In this document: positions 1 through 14,500 of the stretch, piece after piece
Layout: each line of letters begins with the position of its first letter
How positions within the stretch are numbered: position 1 is the first letter of the stretch
Assembly (NCBI GenBank): GCA_037389465.1
Contig: JAZARR010000179.1
Coordinates: 3,444,501 to 3,508,500 of the forward strand
Direction: 5' to 3'
Length of the DNA stretch: 64,000 nt
Origin: Baylisascaris procyonis
Lineage: Eukaryota; Nematoda; Chromadorea; Rhabditida; Ascarididae
Position numbers and translations under genes: made by a program
Notes under the pieces: generated by a model
What the model was told of the DNA's origin: nothing
What the model saw: the letters and a program-made list of their open reading frames with translations, nothing else
Databases searched by the model: none

Positions 1-213
1 GGGAAACCAGTGCCGATTACCAAAAAGAAAACGGTCACCTCCTCCTACCATTCCCCTCCCCATCACTTAATTTGAAGTTTTTCGGAAATCTTAGGTATAT
101 AAATCAGCCACAGCTAGAGATTGCAAAGAATAAGAAAATCCCACATTATTCATCATCAATAATTAGCAAAAAACTTTTTCACAAAAGTTCATACATAAGG
201 CGCCAATCATTTC

Positions 214-3200
214 TCAAACAACTCTCTCATTACGACCAATCACTGTAGCGCAATATTTCGATGATACTACTTGAAATGCAGTTCCAGGCGTTATTGGCTC
301 ACCATCGATTGCAATATATCCACCACATGCTTCTAATGGTTCTATACGACAAGCACGTACCGGTATTATCTGAAATTGATTAACGTTAAGGCATTTTACG
401 AAGATAAATCATAACCTGCGACCATTTCTAGAATCGATGAATATACTGTAAGCGGTGGTGAAACATCTCAACAACTTCTGATGCGATTTGCGCTTTTGCT
501 TTGTGAACATGATTCCAACAAATCAATGAATATTGAGAAAATATGACTGTTTAATGATCGATGAGAAGTTTTGATTTATTAATTGATAAACTGATATGTG
601 CTTTAAAGATAAGATTTTATAATGATGAAGTTCAGTGACCTCTACGGAACTATTTGATGTCAGAAAGTGAAAAGTCAAATCCATGCTAAAATTGCTATTT
701 GCGGCCTATCAGCTGATAACTGTCAAATTTATTAACTGATGAGTTTTGATCGCTGAATTTTTGATAGCATGGTTTTCCGATTCATAGCTCACCAAATGCC
801 ACACCTCACATTCCTCAGAAACTCCTGAGAAAAGACCAGCTTTCCCAATGACAATATAAAATAATTGAATAATTGATAAGCCGAAAAAGTTGGAATCCCA
901 CGACGGAGTCTCTTACATCGAAGGTCACATGCATCGAATTTCACGGCTTCATTGAGATTGTTATAAAAAAAATATTGCACAGTGGCACACACAAACCTAT
1001 CAGAAAATTTCATATACCAACCGACTGAAGGTGTCCCGTCCGAATTACAGTTGCACCGAAACGAATTTCAAAGACATCGGCTAGCTGCCGACCAAAAGTA
1101 TTTAGTGAGAAAAAAAGTTGAGAGCCCACGGAGGGAAATTACGATCACGGAATCCGCCGAACTGTCACTTTCCTACCGAAATATCGGTTTTTTCTTCGCA
1201 CTTACGAGAAATAGATGCCTGTGATGCACAAGCATCAAAATAGAGCTGAAAGGCTCAGTACAACTGTCCAAATCCAATGGATATACTTAGAATACCAATA
1301 GAGAACGCTTTAAACAGGTCACGTGCTAAAAGCATAACGCTATGTCACTCCAAGACGTAGATGTGGCGCAGACCCATAAAAGATTTCTCTACTCATTCTC
1401 TCTTCCCAAATCGACTCATTCATTACACGATAGAGAGCGAAGTGAATAATGCCATGGTACTATCAACTGGAGAAAATCAGGACGAAATGAAAATCACAGA
1501 TTTATCTAGCATGGTTGTGCAACATGTCTGCCCACATAGATAAGCACCACCCTGACTTGTTACATCTCAAGATTAAAACGTTGTCCCCTTCTCTTACTCC
1601 CCATCTTCAAATGCAGGTAGTTTCTCAAAAAAAAATGCACCTCGCACTCCATAGTAATTGGGGAGTAGTTAGAATGTTTCTGGAAAACAACTTCCATTTA
1701 AATGTGAACTAAGCCAAGGAAAGGTAATATCTATGAGGCATCTAAACGAAAGAAGAACCTGAAGACAAGGATAGGCAAGATGGTATGAACCATCGATCGT
1801 GATCATCATGCGTGCAACCTGTAAACGCGACTCCACCGTCCTCCAATCAAGTAACGTCAGATAGAGAATCGGATCATCGAGACGCGACGACGGCAGATAC
1901 GGGAGATCGCTACCTGAACGAAACATTCATGAATGCTCAGTATGCAGTATCGCCAAACGCTCACACTTTGAATAGGGTGTTTTTAGTGTGAAAATCGAAG
2001 CCATAATGCAACATTGGACACTTCCATGCTGACGTTGGCAAGGCAAATCAAACTAAAAACTAGACACATTGGATGAGGAATGTTTTGGGACGCTTTCCTG
2101 AAACCTATGCCTGAAATCCAACACCAAGACGTCAAATAGAAAGCGCTTTGATTTTTTTCGCCCTGTGGCTGTTCTTAATAGCGATGACGCTCATATTTCG
2201 CAGTTCTAAAGATACCCATGTCAATAAATGTAAAACAACTCTTGCATAATATCAATTGGGCATTATAATTTATAAACAAATACCGCAGAGAAAAATCTGC
2301 TACGTTGAAAAACTCTCACAAGAACTTTATGGATATTTAGATTTATTCGAAAAGAAATTAAAAAATTTTGAAAAAGAAATTTCTTCAAATCCAGCAAAAA
2401 ATTGCTTATATTGCAAAGTTATTTATATTGCGTCAAATATAACAAGCATCCTTACGAGGTTTTAAATTAATCATAATATTTTTCTGCAGATATTCATTTT
2501 CAAAGAAAAATCAACAAAATGAATTTGTATAGACGATTATTGCAAAAAAAAAAAAGTTTTTATGAAAATACCCAAATGAGAGATGTTCACAGCACATGCA
2601 TATACGAATTCGCCTTCTATTGTTACCCAATTATTTTGTGATAATGATTCATTAAGTGAAGGCATCTGCAAGTATACACGTTGCACATAGATATTTCATT
2701 TATGCTAATCTTGTCAAATGAAAAAAAAAAGAAAGAAATTAGACTGATTTCACTCCCAAACTCCCTCTCCCCTTCTCTCTCCTAATCTCTTTACTCCTGT
2801 TAAGAAAAATTCAGTTAGAAGACGAATACCGGAAGTATTGGAAGTTTACAAATTTTGAATTCATGAAACACCGTAAATAATTATCGATCAACTTTTAGTT
2901 TCTTTTTAAACAAAACAGAAATACTCCTCTCATAATAGCATCAAAAAGAGAATATTTTGCGATTGGTCGCATAATAGGTGAGTTGCAACAAATAGGTTTT
3001 TCTTAATTGTGTTATATTCATTTTATAACACACGAGTACATCTCAAATAGCAAAGTTTAGCACACCCGATTGTTTTCGATGAGATCAGAGTCGAGAAGTG
3101 CCTCATTGATTTGCTCAACTGCATTCTCCATTGTAAATTTCTCATCGATATTCTCCACTTTATCGTATTTGAAATGATTTTTGCCAAATTTTTTTCGATC

Positions 3201-6200
3201 ACTAATATGCCTGAAGCAATAAAATTTCTGATAGCATGGACTTAAGTCTCAAAGTTAAAGTTCGAATCGGATTTTAACAGGAAAATTTGAATTGAGATTT
3301 TTCTTAACTGGAGTTAAGAGATGAGAATGTGCAAATTTTGGCGAATCTATTCAAATCTTGGATAGATACCGATTGACAATGACCTATTCATATGAGAAGA
3401 TACTAAGTGCTGTGCCACGAAAGTGCTTCTTGCTTCTTAAAGGAATCCGCTTATTTCTGAAGTTTTAAAAGAATTCAATAGGACCAAAGAAATAGCAAAA
3501 GCTTAAGAGATTCTATAGAACCTTTAAAATTTTGTTTTGCAGCCTGATCCAATAAGCAGATTGCAAAGGAAATGCTGAAGCCTCCAGAATTAGACTCTCC
3601 CTTGTCATACAACTAGGAAATAGGTCAATTTTCAGTTGAAGCATTTGCGGCATTTTATGCTCAAACGATGATTTTTGTGAACGATGTAATCTAATCTCGA
3701 AGTTATTGGCTGCATTATTATTGACTTGAGAAAGATTTATTCTATTCGCTGTACATATGTGATCATTTATGTTGTACTCTTAGCTGGTCCTTTATGAATA
3801 AAGTTAGAGAGTGCGGAGGGATTTGAAATGTACGTTAAGGCCTTTCACGATTCCGAAATGCTCCTTCGTTTTGGAAAAGGCCAAAAACGGTGATCTCATT
3901 CTTGCCAACACCACAGTCTCCCTCACTTTCCTAGTGTTTTGTATTCCTGCCACTTATTCTCCCAGGTTTCCCATACAGCCTCTTCGGGCTCGAAACATCT
4001 GCCCTATTCGTTACTAACTCCCACATCAAAAACTCCTTAATACAAAATGCTTCTCCTTCCCTTCATCATGCATATGATTAGATCATAAAAGAAGAACAGT
4101 GTGGCTTTAGCACCTTTCGAGTATGGAGACGTATGCAGAAAACATACAAACCTCAGTCTCGTAGCTCTCTTCAATTGTTTATCACTAACAGGTAGATATG
4201 ATATGCGAGCCTTATAGTGTGCCACTGTTGGTAGTTCTGAAAGTTCGCCGCAGTTAGTGAGAAATAATATGGAACAAGATGAAGTGGAACAAACGGTCAA
4301 CTGGGCTACAGATTCTCTCATAAGAGCCTATGTGAAAACAATGCTAACAAAATGTTATACTAATGTATACTAATGTACACTGAGATGGGTCATCGTCGCT
4401 GGATTTCTGAATTTCTTTTGAGGGACTCAGTCCAGAAATATGAGGGAAGGAAAGTGTTTGAAGGATGCACTAACTTGTAGGAAGAAACATCTAAACAACG
4501 CACAACTGAGATCGACCATTCAGACGAAATAAAACCTCCGACTCCGTTATTCAGATAGCGTGTGTCGCCTATCTGCGGGGAACTAATGCTCCTTGGCATA
4601 ATTCTGTACAGCAGAAAGACAAAAAATGAAAAGAATAAAACCTCATTGTGGTAATGGCAGCACCTTTTTGAGCCTTAAATTCAAAAACGAACGGCAAAAT
4701 ACGTCCCTTGTGGGAGAAAATTACAAGCGAATTAAAAAAGATGACAAAAGATGGAAATTCGAAAAACGCTACAGTAATATCATCTCCTCTCATCAGGAAA
4801 AGCATTCAAGGTATATTCCTGGCACAATTGGCGCCTTCTGTGAATGAGCCTAATCAATCGACCGTTACACAAATAATCAGGGAAACGCTAAAAGGTCTAA
4901 TAAATCGTTCTTCAACTGAATTAATCAGCTGCAAAAAGAAAACTTTTTTACGCGTTTCGTAATTTTATGCTTATAAAGAGTATAAAAACTGAAATAGAAA
5001 ACACAACTTCTTTAAAAAATTCATGTAATAAAATTTCAATGTTTACAGCAACACAATTCACAATATGAAGTAGCGCTAAACCGGTTGAGTCGTTCACAAC
5101 CGTTTTATGAATCGAACTTACACATTTAATTAGGTTATATCAAGCAACTGTTGACCTTCTCAACAAGAAAAATGACATCATCTACACTCATTGTACGACA
5201 CTTTATCTAGTTATTGATTTAGCAATTTCGAAACAATTTAACAATCAGCGAACAAATTTGCATATTTCGTAAGAAAATAAAAGACAGAAATACCAGCACG
5301 ACGATATTCAAAAGCATAAGTGCAAATGCTTACGAGCGATTCGTATGAATGCTTCTATATGAAGACGCACCATGCCAACCCAACGAAATCGCTCGCTGCC
5401 TATATCTGGAAATAAACTGTGGATGAAGAATACTTAGGTATGCTACATGGTTCACTCAAATGTACGGCATCGCTTAACGAGTGCAAATGAAATAAAGCCT
5501 AAAAAAATTAATGTTAGCGATTCGACACTCATTCTTTACTAATATATTACTTGAATATGGGAAATGGTGCATTAGTAAGGGATGCACGTGAAGAGAGCAG
5601 CATAAACTGATACTAAGACAACTAGTTTGATGGCTTAATGCAATTGCAACGACGATGAAGGATCACTCGATACATTCGATGTAAAGGATAACAACATGCT
5701 ATATATGTGTACTATTATATCACTCATAATGGAATATCTCTATCAGCAGGAAATGAAGCTCGATGGAATAATTGAAGCAACATTACAATTAAGAAGCACG
5801 ACAGCATAAAAAAACCGCAACAACATAGGAAATTGAAGACTCACCTATATCGGCAACAAGTCCCCATGTGGCTGACAAAAACATTGCCTTATCACCATCT
5901 CGTTCGGTTTGCACATGACATATTCGTAGTGGTAGATATCGTGGCCTCGCAACCATTAATGCGGCCTCCAAACAGAATATACCCCGTGGTGCGAAAGGCT
6001 CGCTAGAAATGCTTTAAGAAGTTCCACTCAATATCAAAAGTGAATAGAGCACTGCACAATGCAGTCTTAAAGTGCATAAGCGCTTATAAATAAGCACGTA
6101 ACAGAGGAATACTCGTCCTGCTTAGAACTGAGACAGATGTCTGTCAGAATAGCCGGTTCATATCTGGACGCAGTAAATCTGCCTCATCTAAATAGTGAGA

Positions 6201-9200
6201 CTCCTAGATGTCTGGAAATGCCTAGGCATAAAAGTCACGAAATGGGTCGAAATATGCATATCATACCACTTTATAACGTCATTTCTAGGAAACATTTAAA
6301 ACACGCATATGTGGAATAAGCGAAAAAATTATTCAATGACAAACTTGCACTGAAAGCAAATAGCAGCTGCAAGGCCATTGCTAGTTCCACCAGGAATATG
6401 GGCAATTGGCATTTTCAATGCACGAACTCGATCAGCTCGCATTAGAAATCCTTCGATAACCTCAAGTACAAGTCCATCACCGCTGACGACTGCAATCCCA
6501 TCGTAATCATTTAAATAAAGATTTCTAGCTATTTCGGTTGCGTGTCCAATGCGTTCTGAAAAAGTAACCGAATGATTTACATAATTTCTTACGAACAATT
6601 ATATTAATTAACGCATAAAATATCGATGAAGAGATACTTGTTAAATCCGGAAATTGCTCGTTTCCAATGAATTTTTCGTTTGAAAAGCAAATAAGGGAGA
6701 AAAATTGAATAAATAAAAACCGAACGCCTCTCGAAATTGTAGAAAGTGCGAAAAATTTTGAAATAGGAACGGCGGGAATTATGTGAGAAGGATTTCTAAC
6801 AACCGAGAAAAAGCGCTATAATCAATGGCATAATGAGGGAAAAGAAAGAAAAATTATCGATTGAAAATCACCTACCAGTTAGAATGACTTCATAGTCGAG
6901 TTGCGCGGCAATAAAAATTGGTTCGGCTTCCTCTTTCCACATTTTCAGCGCTTTTTTCTGACCGCTGAATGGATTTACAATCACTAAAATTTTACGACGC
7001 CCTCTTAGCGTCGAAATAGGGAAGTGCGCTGAAAAAAAGGCGATAGGATTGAATGAGGGGAACTTCGTCTTCCAGCGAAAAAAATTTTCAAAGGCGATTG
7101 GCACAATCAGGTAGATAAAAGCTGTCTAATTAAACTAAACAATTGAAAAAATTTAAAAACTTGCTGGAAAACATCTTGACATTTTCAGCCTGAATCTAAA
7201 TACTACTTTATTAAGGTTGCTAGAATTTCCCCCTCCCCCCCCCCCCTCTTGCTCTTCTTATCTTCTAGCATCCAAACGTTCCAGAGATTAAAAATAATTT
7301 CATGATTAAATTGAAGAATCTTCATCCGAACAAATTCAAAATATGACACTCTACTATGCACAAAGAGCAGACACCACCAGATGGCCTAGGCCAACGAGGG
7401 TCAAGATCATTTATAGACAAAAAGAAGGACCCCATCTTATTAGTAGCCCCCACCTACTCAGGCCAATAGAAAAACATATATTTAACCCTCGTCTGATAAA
7501 TTTTGGACATTAGACATATGTATGAGCCGGAAATACCGGAATATCACTGCAAGCGGAATGGAAGTTGCAAAAAAGAAAACAAAAGCATATTTGAATGTTT
7601 CAATGCAGATGAGGATGAATGTGCTAAATGAGAAAAGAAAATCTATAATGAAAAATGCAGCGTCTGGCTCAAAAATATTTGTAAACCCTTTTTGAGGTTA
7701 CTCTTACAGAAAACTTCCCAGCATTACTCGAATAACTTTCTAGTGCGAAGAAACATTACTACAAAATGCAAACATTCATAATGCAGTGGCCATTTCTTTA
7801 TGTCGAATGCACAGATTCGATTCACCAACATAAGTAAGAAGCTTTCACAAATAAGATATACAAAATGGGCTAAAATGTTTAGCATCTAGATCAGTTAATC
7901 AAGCCGGAAAAATTTTAAAGTTAGCGAAGTAAGCTGCTCATGAGATTGCGATAGCAAACACTTCGAGTATAAAAATCAATAATGATACAGGAAGCAAAGA
8001 AAAATTTATGGAACCCTTCACAAAGTCAAACGAAATTTTTTCGAAATAATGTTGATTCTACATTAAAAATTAAAACTTTTTGTATGCTCTGATTAAGATT
8101 TCCAAAGCGTTACAATAAATGGAAAAACTAAAACGACATAGAAATGAAAAATCATTATAAAAAACCAAAAGACTCCAAGCTAACAGCACAGAATCGAATT
8201 CATTGTTTGAGTTTTTTATGAAGCGGAGCTGAACTACTGTGAGATCTGTCATACCTAAAAATGCTTTAAAATGGTATTTTCCAAGGTCTCAGGGGATAAT
8301 GATTTCTAAAAAATAATCTAGTCTTTGCCAACTCGTTAGTGTTTTGTGCAACAAAGGGTGTTTCGGGTTAATAGGATTCATTACGGCTCTTAAACACTTT
8401 CATAAATACTTACGAGCCAAAGGTGCCTCAATAGATTTGCTGATTAAATTTTGCCATCGTTCAGCGACTGTCCTATCGTCGAAATTGACGATTAGATTTA
8501 GAGAAACTCGTTTCCCATTCACGAGCGGAAATACGAGCAGGCAAAGTTCAGCACCTTTATCGCAAATATTACTGTTCACTGCAATTACCATATTTAATAG
8601 TTACTCAATTCAATAAATATCAACAATGTAAGCTTAATTATACTCGATATCCATTAGTTACTGTAAAATCGTTGTTATAATTGCCTCTCTTAGTTATAAA
8701 AATTTTATTTATTTACTTCAACGTCTCAAAATGGAAAAGCGTACAAAAAGCATGAAAGCATGAACAGCAAAGAAAAATATAACGTTCGTAAAACTACAAT
8801 CGAAACGGATTCAGAGAAATTTATGAGCTGAGAACATTCGGTGCGAACAAAAAAATCGCTTGTAGCACGACCTAGCCTTATAAATTTATGCCCAAATTAA
8901 GGGAGAATTATTTGAAAAACATCGCTGGAGTTTAGCCTACAAGCTGGAAAGAGAGGGGAGACAACGGTCATAATATCCTTGCTTCTCTTTCTGCACCTTG
9001 ATTTCACTTTCTATGAAAATTATGGAAAATTTTCATTCATCACTAAGAAGTTGCAAGAACAAGTTAACTTCACATCTGTTCTCGGATTTATTTGTCTCTG
9101 ATTTAGGGCTTGAATAGGCGTCATTTCTGCTCCATTTCACTCATTTTTTACTTCATTCTCTCGTCTTACCATTCGACATTTACCTTTCAAATTTTGCTAC

Positions 9201-9582
9201 CCTTTTCTCAATTTCTTAGCATGCGCGCTTTCTACTGAACGCTGATTATACCAATAGGCATGCTAGAATTGTGAAGCACTAGCGAAGGATATAAGATCAA
9301 GTAATAGAGACGACTTGGGTGAGAAAAATTAGCTAACGCAGAAAAATGAAACAAACCATTCTTGGTGGCGATTGAAATCGAAATGATATCATTGAAGAGA
9401 ACTTTAAAATATTTATTAACGGTCACCCGAAATCGTAGTGCATTCTCAGTTGGTACACATTCAACTGATTGAAACTCTTGGCCATTCGCCAAAACATTTA
9501 CTATTTGCGATTCGAAATTTTTACTTCCTTCTTCTGGTGGCCAATCATAAAAAGTGATAACCTTCGATGATAAAACGCCCAT
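214..9582 (-). CDS. sphk-1: Sphingosine kinase, complete 11-exon gene
   Basis: Phosphorylates sphingosine to sphingosine-1-phosphate using ATP, on the cytosolic face of membranes. Exons: 9582-9357, 8578-8414, 7028-6876, 6555-6345, 6002-5845, 5405-5334, 4236-4152, 3210-3066, 2665-2572, 1913-1759, 369-214. All junctions are GT/AG and keep phase, giving 1620 nt and 539 residues. The diacylglycerol-kinase-type catalytic domain opens with NPFSG near residue 149. SGDG follows at 206-209 in VVSGDGLVLEV, then the nucleotide-binding PGGTSNG at 236-242. WGLVADIDIGSERFR near 297-311 holds the Asp that contacts the sphingosine head group in human SphK1. HYKARISYLP and NNWVTIEGEF are the usual C-terminal family blocks. 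The stop TGA is at 216-214. Several donors read GTTTGT. I place the start at the ATG at 9582 because a TTTCAG acceptor lies three bases upstream. The symbol follows the C. elegans name; orthology is inferred. Exons 8 and 10 are in less conserved sequence and rest mostly on phase and flanking motifs. Confidence 0.93.
7228..7247. repeat. Poly-C tract in sphingosine kinase intron 2
   Basis: A nearly pure run of C, broken by one T, inside the intron between exons 2 and 3. It is G-rich on the transcribed strand, which the gene's RNA copies. No function can be inferred. Confidence 0.85.
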
Positions 9583-9585
9583 CAC

Positions 9586-9595
9586 CTGAAATTAT
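9586..9595 (-). promoter_or_regulatory. Probable spliced-leader trans-splice acceptor of the sphingosine kinase gene
   Basis: On the minus strand ATAATTTCAG ends three bases before the chosen ATG at 9582. The only nearby upstream coding-like exon (start at 9857, donor GCAG/GTGAAT) does not join this acceptor in phase. A leader added here would leave a 5' UTR of three bases plus the leader, which is typical in nematodes. This is inference; the site could instead be a cis acceptor for a non-coding first exon. Confidence 0.4.
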
Positions 9596-11468
9596 GAAAA
9601 TACTCAAAGTGTACGATAGAAGAGTTGTTGATCGTGATGAAGCATATGTGATCGTGATCTGCATCCAACGCACCCTATAATAGAATGTGATAGTCTAAAA
9701 AGGAAGAAAATCCAACAAATATATTCAATAAAAAAGAATAACATAAACAAGAACAATCTTTGACCACTGATGGGCAAAAATTTTTGAATTCACCTGCATT
9801 CGGTGACAATGCGACAGAAATATAATTTTTGCCAAACACATAGGATGCCTTAGACATTATTTACTTATTTATTTATTTACTGGAAGAATGTTATTTATTT
9901 ATTCATTAGGAAGATGTAATTGTGGAAATCTATAACAACTGAAATACAAGTGAAACTGATCGATTGTTTGAATTATCGAATAAGAAAGAAACATTTATGA
10001 ACAATTGAAAAGTTTTCCTTTGTAGTGAACGGACAGCCAATATGACGACAGAGTATGTTTCAGCGGGAGAAGGAACATCGCATTCGCGAAAGAACAACGG
10101 ATGACCTCAGGCAGCGACCAAAGTAGGGGTAGTTTTCGTAAATCTACTTGGAAAGCCCGAGTGCGAGCAGTAAATCTACGCTGGATGGATAAGAAATGAG
10201 AGATGAAAAATAGGACGTGCAGCCATGCAATTAAACAACACCAACTGTCTCATACTTCACTACAATTCACTAGCACCACAAACTCAATGCTATAACTATT
10301 ACAGCCTTAAATTCATCACGCATCCTATCAACGACCCATAGTTCAGAGCTGGTCTCGCAATCTAAACAGAACACGATTTCTTACAGTAGACTCATCTAAA
10401 ATATCAGATTCGGTCGGCCAAGTTTTTCAAATTCACCCATCCAAAATTTGAAAATTTGTTGGATCTGCAAATCTCGAAGCGATGGATTAGGGACCTAAAA
10501 AACATAGGTGCCTGGAGTTGACCATAGGCTTCAGCTAACTCCACAAGCTCATATATAATAACAACCGGCCAATCCGATTAATTCCAACAGCCTGATTCGC
10601 ACTTGAATGGGGCAGATCAAGTAATATGCGATAGATTTATGTAAAAAATAGGTAGAAGTAAGAAATCGGAAGGTTTCATGCTATATGGAAGGCAATATGT
10701 TGACTACAACCAAACTATGTTATGCAGCAACGTGGGTGACGAGTTATAGGCAAAACTTAACTTGGGAGATTGTAGTACGCACCAGTCTCTAACGTTCCAC
10801 GGTACAAAAAAGAATATTACAAAGGAGTTAATTGAGGCTACACCTTGCAGTTCTCATGGTGCACACCAAGACCGAAAGTCAGCGAAATAAAATTTTACTG
10901 CCTAAAAAAGTTTTCCAGAAATTACAAATAAGTAACTCTTCTAGCTTAAACGACTCAAAAAATGAAAACCGCTGTGGTGAATGAGCAGGCAAGAAAATAT
11001 CAAGAGCAACCTACCTGCCAAAAAACATATTACAAAAGTGACTAATTAAACTGCAATAAAATTATATGGAGTTGCACTAACAAGTCATTAACATAAATCA
11101 AACAAAATAATTCACTGTATTGATATTCATCAGTTGATAATAACGAAGGAAAAATGCAACAACTTGAACTGAACTTACGCACCGCTAATATTTGCGATGC
11201 CTTAGTTTAAAAGTTATTTCGATGATGGCTAAGACATGTTATCTAAACGGGTTCCACATCTGCGATACCTTCCATTATGGGCACTATCGATTTAGAACAC
11301 GCTTACTTGAACAACATCAACATATCTCTTCTTGTCTATATTGTCTTATTGTTTTAAGAATGAAAGAAACATGAAATATTTGAGGTCTGATGACTCAATC
11401 AAAATGAATCAACTAGAGGAAGTAAGAAATCATGACGAAGATGTTAGGCAGGGAAAAAATTATACATA

Positions 11469-11557
<89 letters not shown>

Positions 11558-14500
11558 TTCATTTATTTATTCATAGATTTATTTATTCATTTGTAATTAT
11601 ATTTATACATTTATATATTTGTATATTTATATATTTATATATTTATGTATTTATATTTGCATTTATATATATTTGCATTTGTACATATTTATGTATTTAT
11701 GTATTTATACACTTATGTATTCATACATTTAAATATTTATATATAATGAAACATGCGGACATATAATGAAATGAATAAGGGCAAAAAAACACTAAAAACA
11801 CTAAAAATCGTCAGAGCAAATTATTTTTGGTGGAGATTCATGATTTCACAAAGATCCACTAAACGCAACGGATTTATGACGATGACAACATTTTTCCCTT
11901 CTCAAAAAACAGCGATAATTAACTGAAAATTCTAATAATATTGTCATAGAACGAATTGAAAGAGGCTTTTAGTTTATAGGTTTTTAAGAAAAAATTGAAG
12001 ACAATAGTTATCGCTTGAATTTGAGAGAGATTAAAATTTGCCCTCAACATCAGACGTTAATCAACTTCAACTCGGAGAAAGATGACTAAGCGATTGCTGA
12101 GAATATTGCCAACGTCAGCACTTTGGAATTCATATGAAAACGAACATCGCTGCGAGATTACATTCAAATGGGATGAGAAGTAATTGCTGATGATTATATA
12201 CTTTATGCCATTTAGATTTATAATAAATATCCAAAAAAAAAACCATAATCGATTACAACATAATAAACGAAAATACACATATTCGGATTGAGAAAGAATA
12301 TATTGAAACGCAATTATGAGTTAAACAAAAGAAAAATTGAGGAAAAAAACGGTTGAAATGATAGCATGAAAGAAATTCTAGTCAACGTTTTATATGTCGT
12401 AAGATAAACATCTGATAATGAAGTTAGATAGAAGTTTCGTTACATATCGCATAGTGTAAACATCGTTATATTGGAGAATTGATTAACTCTTCGTTAAAAT
12501 TTCCAGTTTCCACTCAATGTGACCACTTATCCCAACTTTCCTACTACTTATCCCAAAGAATTAAAAAAAAAAAACTGCAAATGAGGTCATGATTTGACTT
12601 TCAGAAAACTTTCTGATGTATTTCACTTGAAACCATTATTTATTATATCAGAGTACAGCACTAACCGTCTGCTCATTAGTTAAGTGCCACCATTGCAGAA
12701 AGCTTCAATACTCGTTACCTAAGGAAATAAGTTGAAATTCATCGAGAAACTTGTGCTCTTCAGTCAGATGGTTTAAGAGGCCAGAATTGGAATGCCTGCA
12801 AATGAAAAACTTAAAAACAACAGATATATTAGATACCCATTATGCATTAAATCCGCCAATAGACGAGAACAATAAAAAAATGGCCCACCCATAAAGAGTA
12901 CCAAAAAATAATAAAATAAGAGAGAGCAGTTGTTGGAAGTTAAAATCGATTCAACGTAATGCGTCAACGAATTCAGTACGAAGTGCAATGTCGCAACGAT
13001 GATTCAAAGAGAGAGAGAAAGAAACATAGGGATGGGAATGGATAACTGGAGGGTCGAAGAGAAACAGGGAGAATATGAGATACACTGCACGGGCCAAACA
13101 CCAATATACGTTGTAATGATCATTGATTGCACATAACTTTTTTCCCCCACGATCAACGTGCACATGCAAAAATATAGCATTCAGTATCGAAATTGTTGTG
13201 TCTTTAATATGCTAATTCCCAGATGACAGCTCTTACCGGAGTCTTAATGGATCAAGTTAATTCAGGTTCGATCCGCTATGAAAACACCTCACCCCTAAGA
13301 TCAATCTATCGCTTCTCACGTATCTCGATTTGAGGAAATAGAATTGTTGCAATGATATTACAATGGTTTACCTGCGACTATCGGCAAACCTATAAGAAAA
13401 GTTGCAGCGAATATTCAACAAATGAGAAATAAACAAAAGAACAAAAAAAACATGCACTATATTCTAACAATGAAAAATTATTCCACAAAAATTTTGATTT
13501 ATCGATAAGGAGGGAACGTTATATTGAGTGTATTAAATGGAATTATTTATAGAACTTGATTGCTAATGGAAGTAGAATTAAATGTAATTGAACATTTCAT
13601 AAAATCGGAATTTGTTTTCGAAATATTTCTCAAGTTTTTTTTTTCAAAGATGGCAATAATATGATGCCTTCTTATGAAAATCGAACAATATGATCATCTT
13701 GTGTAGTATATCGCATTCAGTACGAAAATTACGCAAAAAAAACTTCCGCAGAGGTACAGTTTCCCGAATTTGCATGAAATAATTGGAAAAAAAAATCGAT
13801 AATTCACAACAACTGAAAGTCTCATCACTTTTTCATGAACAATTCTAAAAAATTTGCTGTTTTGGAGTATTTCTAGATGCAGGAGCCGTTGTCGATCGAG
13901 AAATTTTTTTCTGAATACAGGAATTCCATCCGGTTACTGACCATTTGCATTGGCTGTCAAAATCCTCTCAAAATTAGAAGCTTCGACTCTATATAGCTTG
14001 CAAAACATGAGTAAAATATCGTGATAACACATTTTTCCAAAAATTTTGTGCATAAAATCGAAATCATGCTAGACAAATCAATGCGTTGAAAAGTACAAGA
14101 AGCTCCTTTGTTGTGCATTTCGTATTGTATACTTAATCACCATAGTGATGCATTTTGATCATTATACAGGTTAAATTTTTTTCTAAAGAAAACGCAACAT
14201 AATATAGCTGTCTTCAATTCAACGCCCTCTAAACTATCGTTAACGAAAGCTATTTATGATTCCAAACAAAAGTAAGATTTCTGGATGAGAAAGAACACTT
14301 CCATATTGGAAACGACTCCTCTGGATTTATCATGGAAAACATCCAACACACCTATTTTTTAGAAAAGTGAAAGACCATAGGAAGGCTATAATCCTTTTTA
14401 TTATGAGGAAAAGTATACCTCGTAGAATTTTATCTAAAAATGAATTTTCATTGAATTTTAAGCATCGTTCAATAATAATCAACTCTTTGCACCTATTAGC

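Noticed and set aside
9675..9857. Possible first exon of the sphingosine kinase (MSKASYVFGKNYISVALSP)
   Set aside because: Its donor ends one base into a codon and does not join the 9585 acceptor in frame.
11332..11766. 144-codon open frame of Ile, Tyr and Phe
   Set aside because: It is the translation of a TA/TTTA microsatellite; the same occurs at 30.7 and 60.05 kb on both strands.
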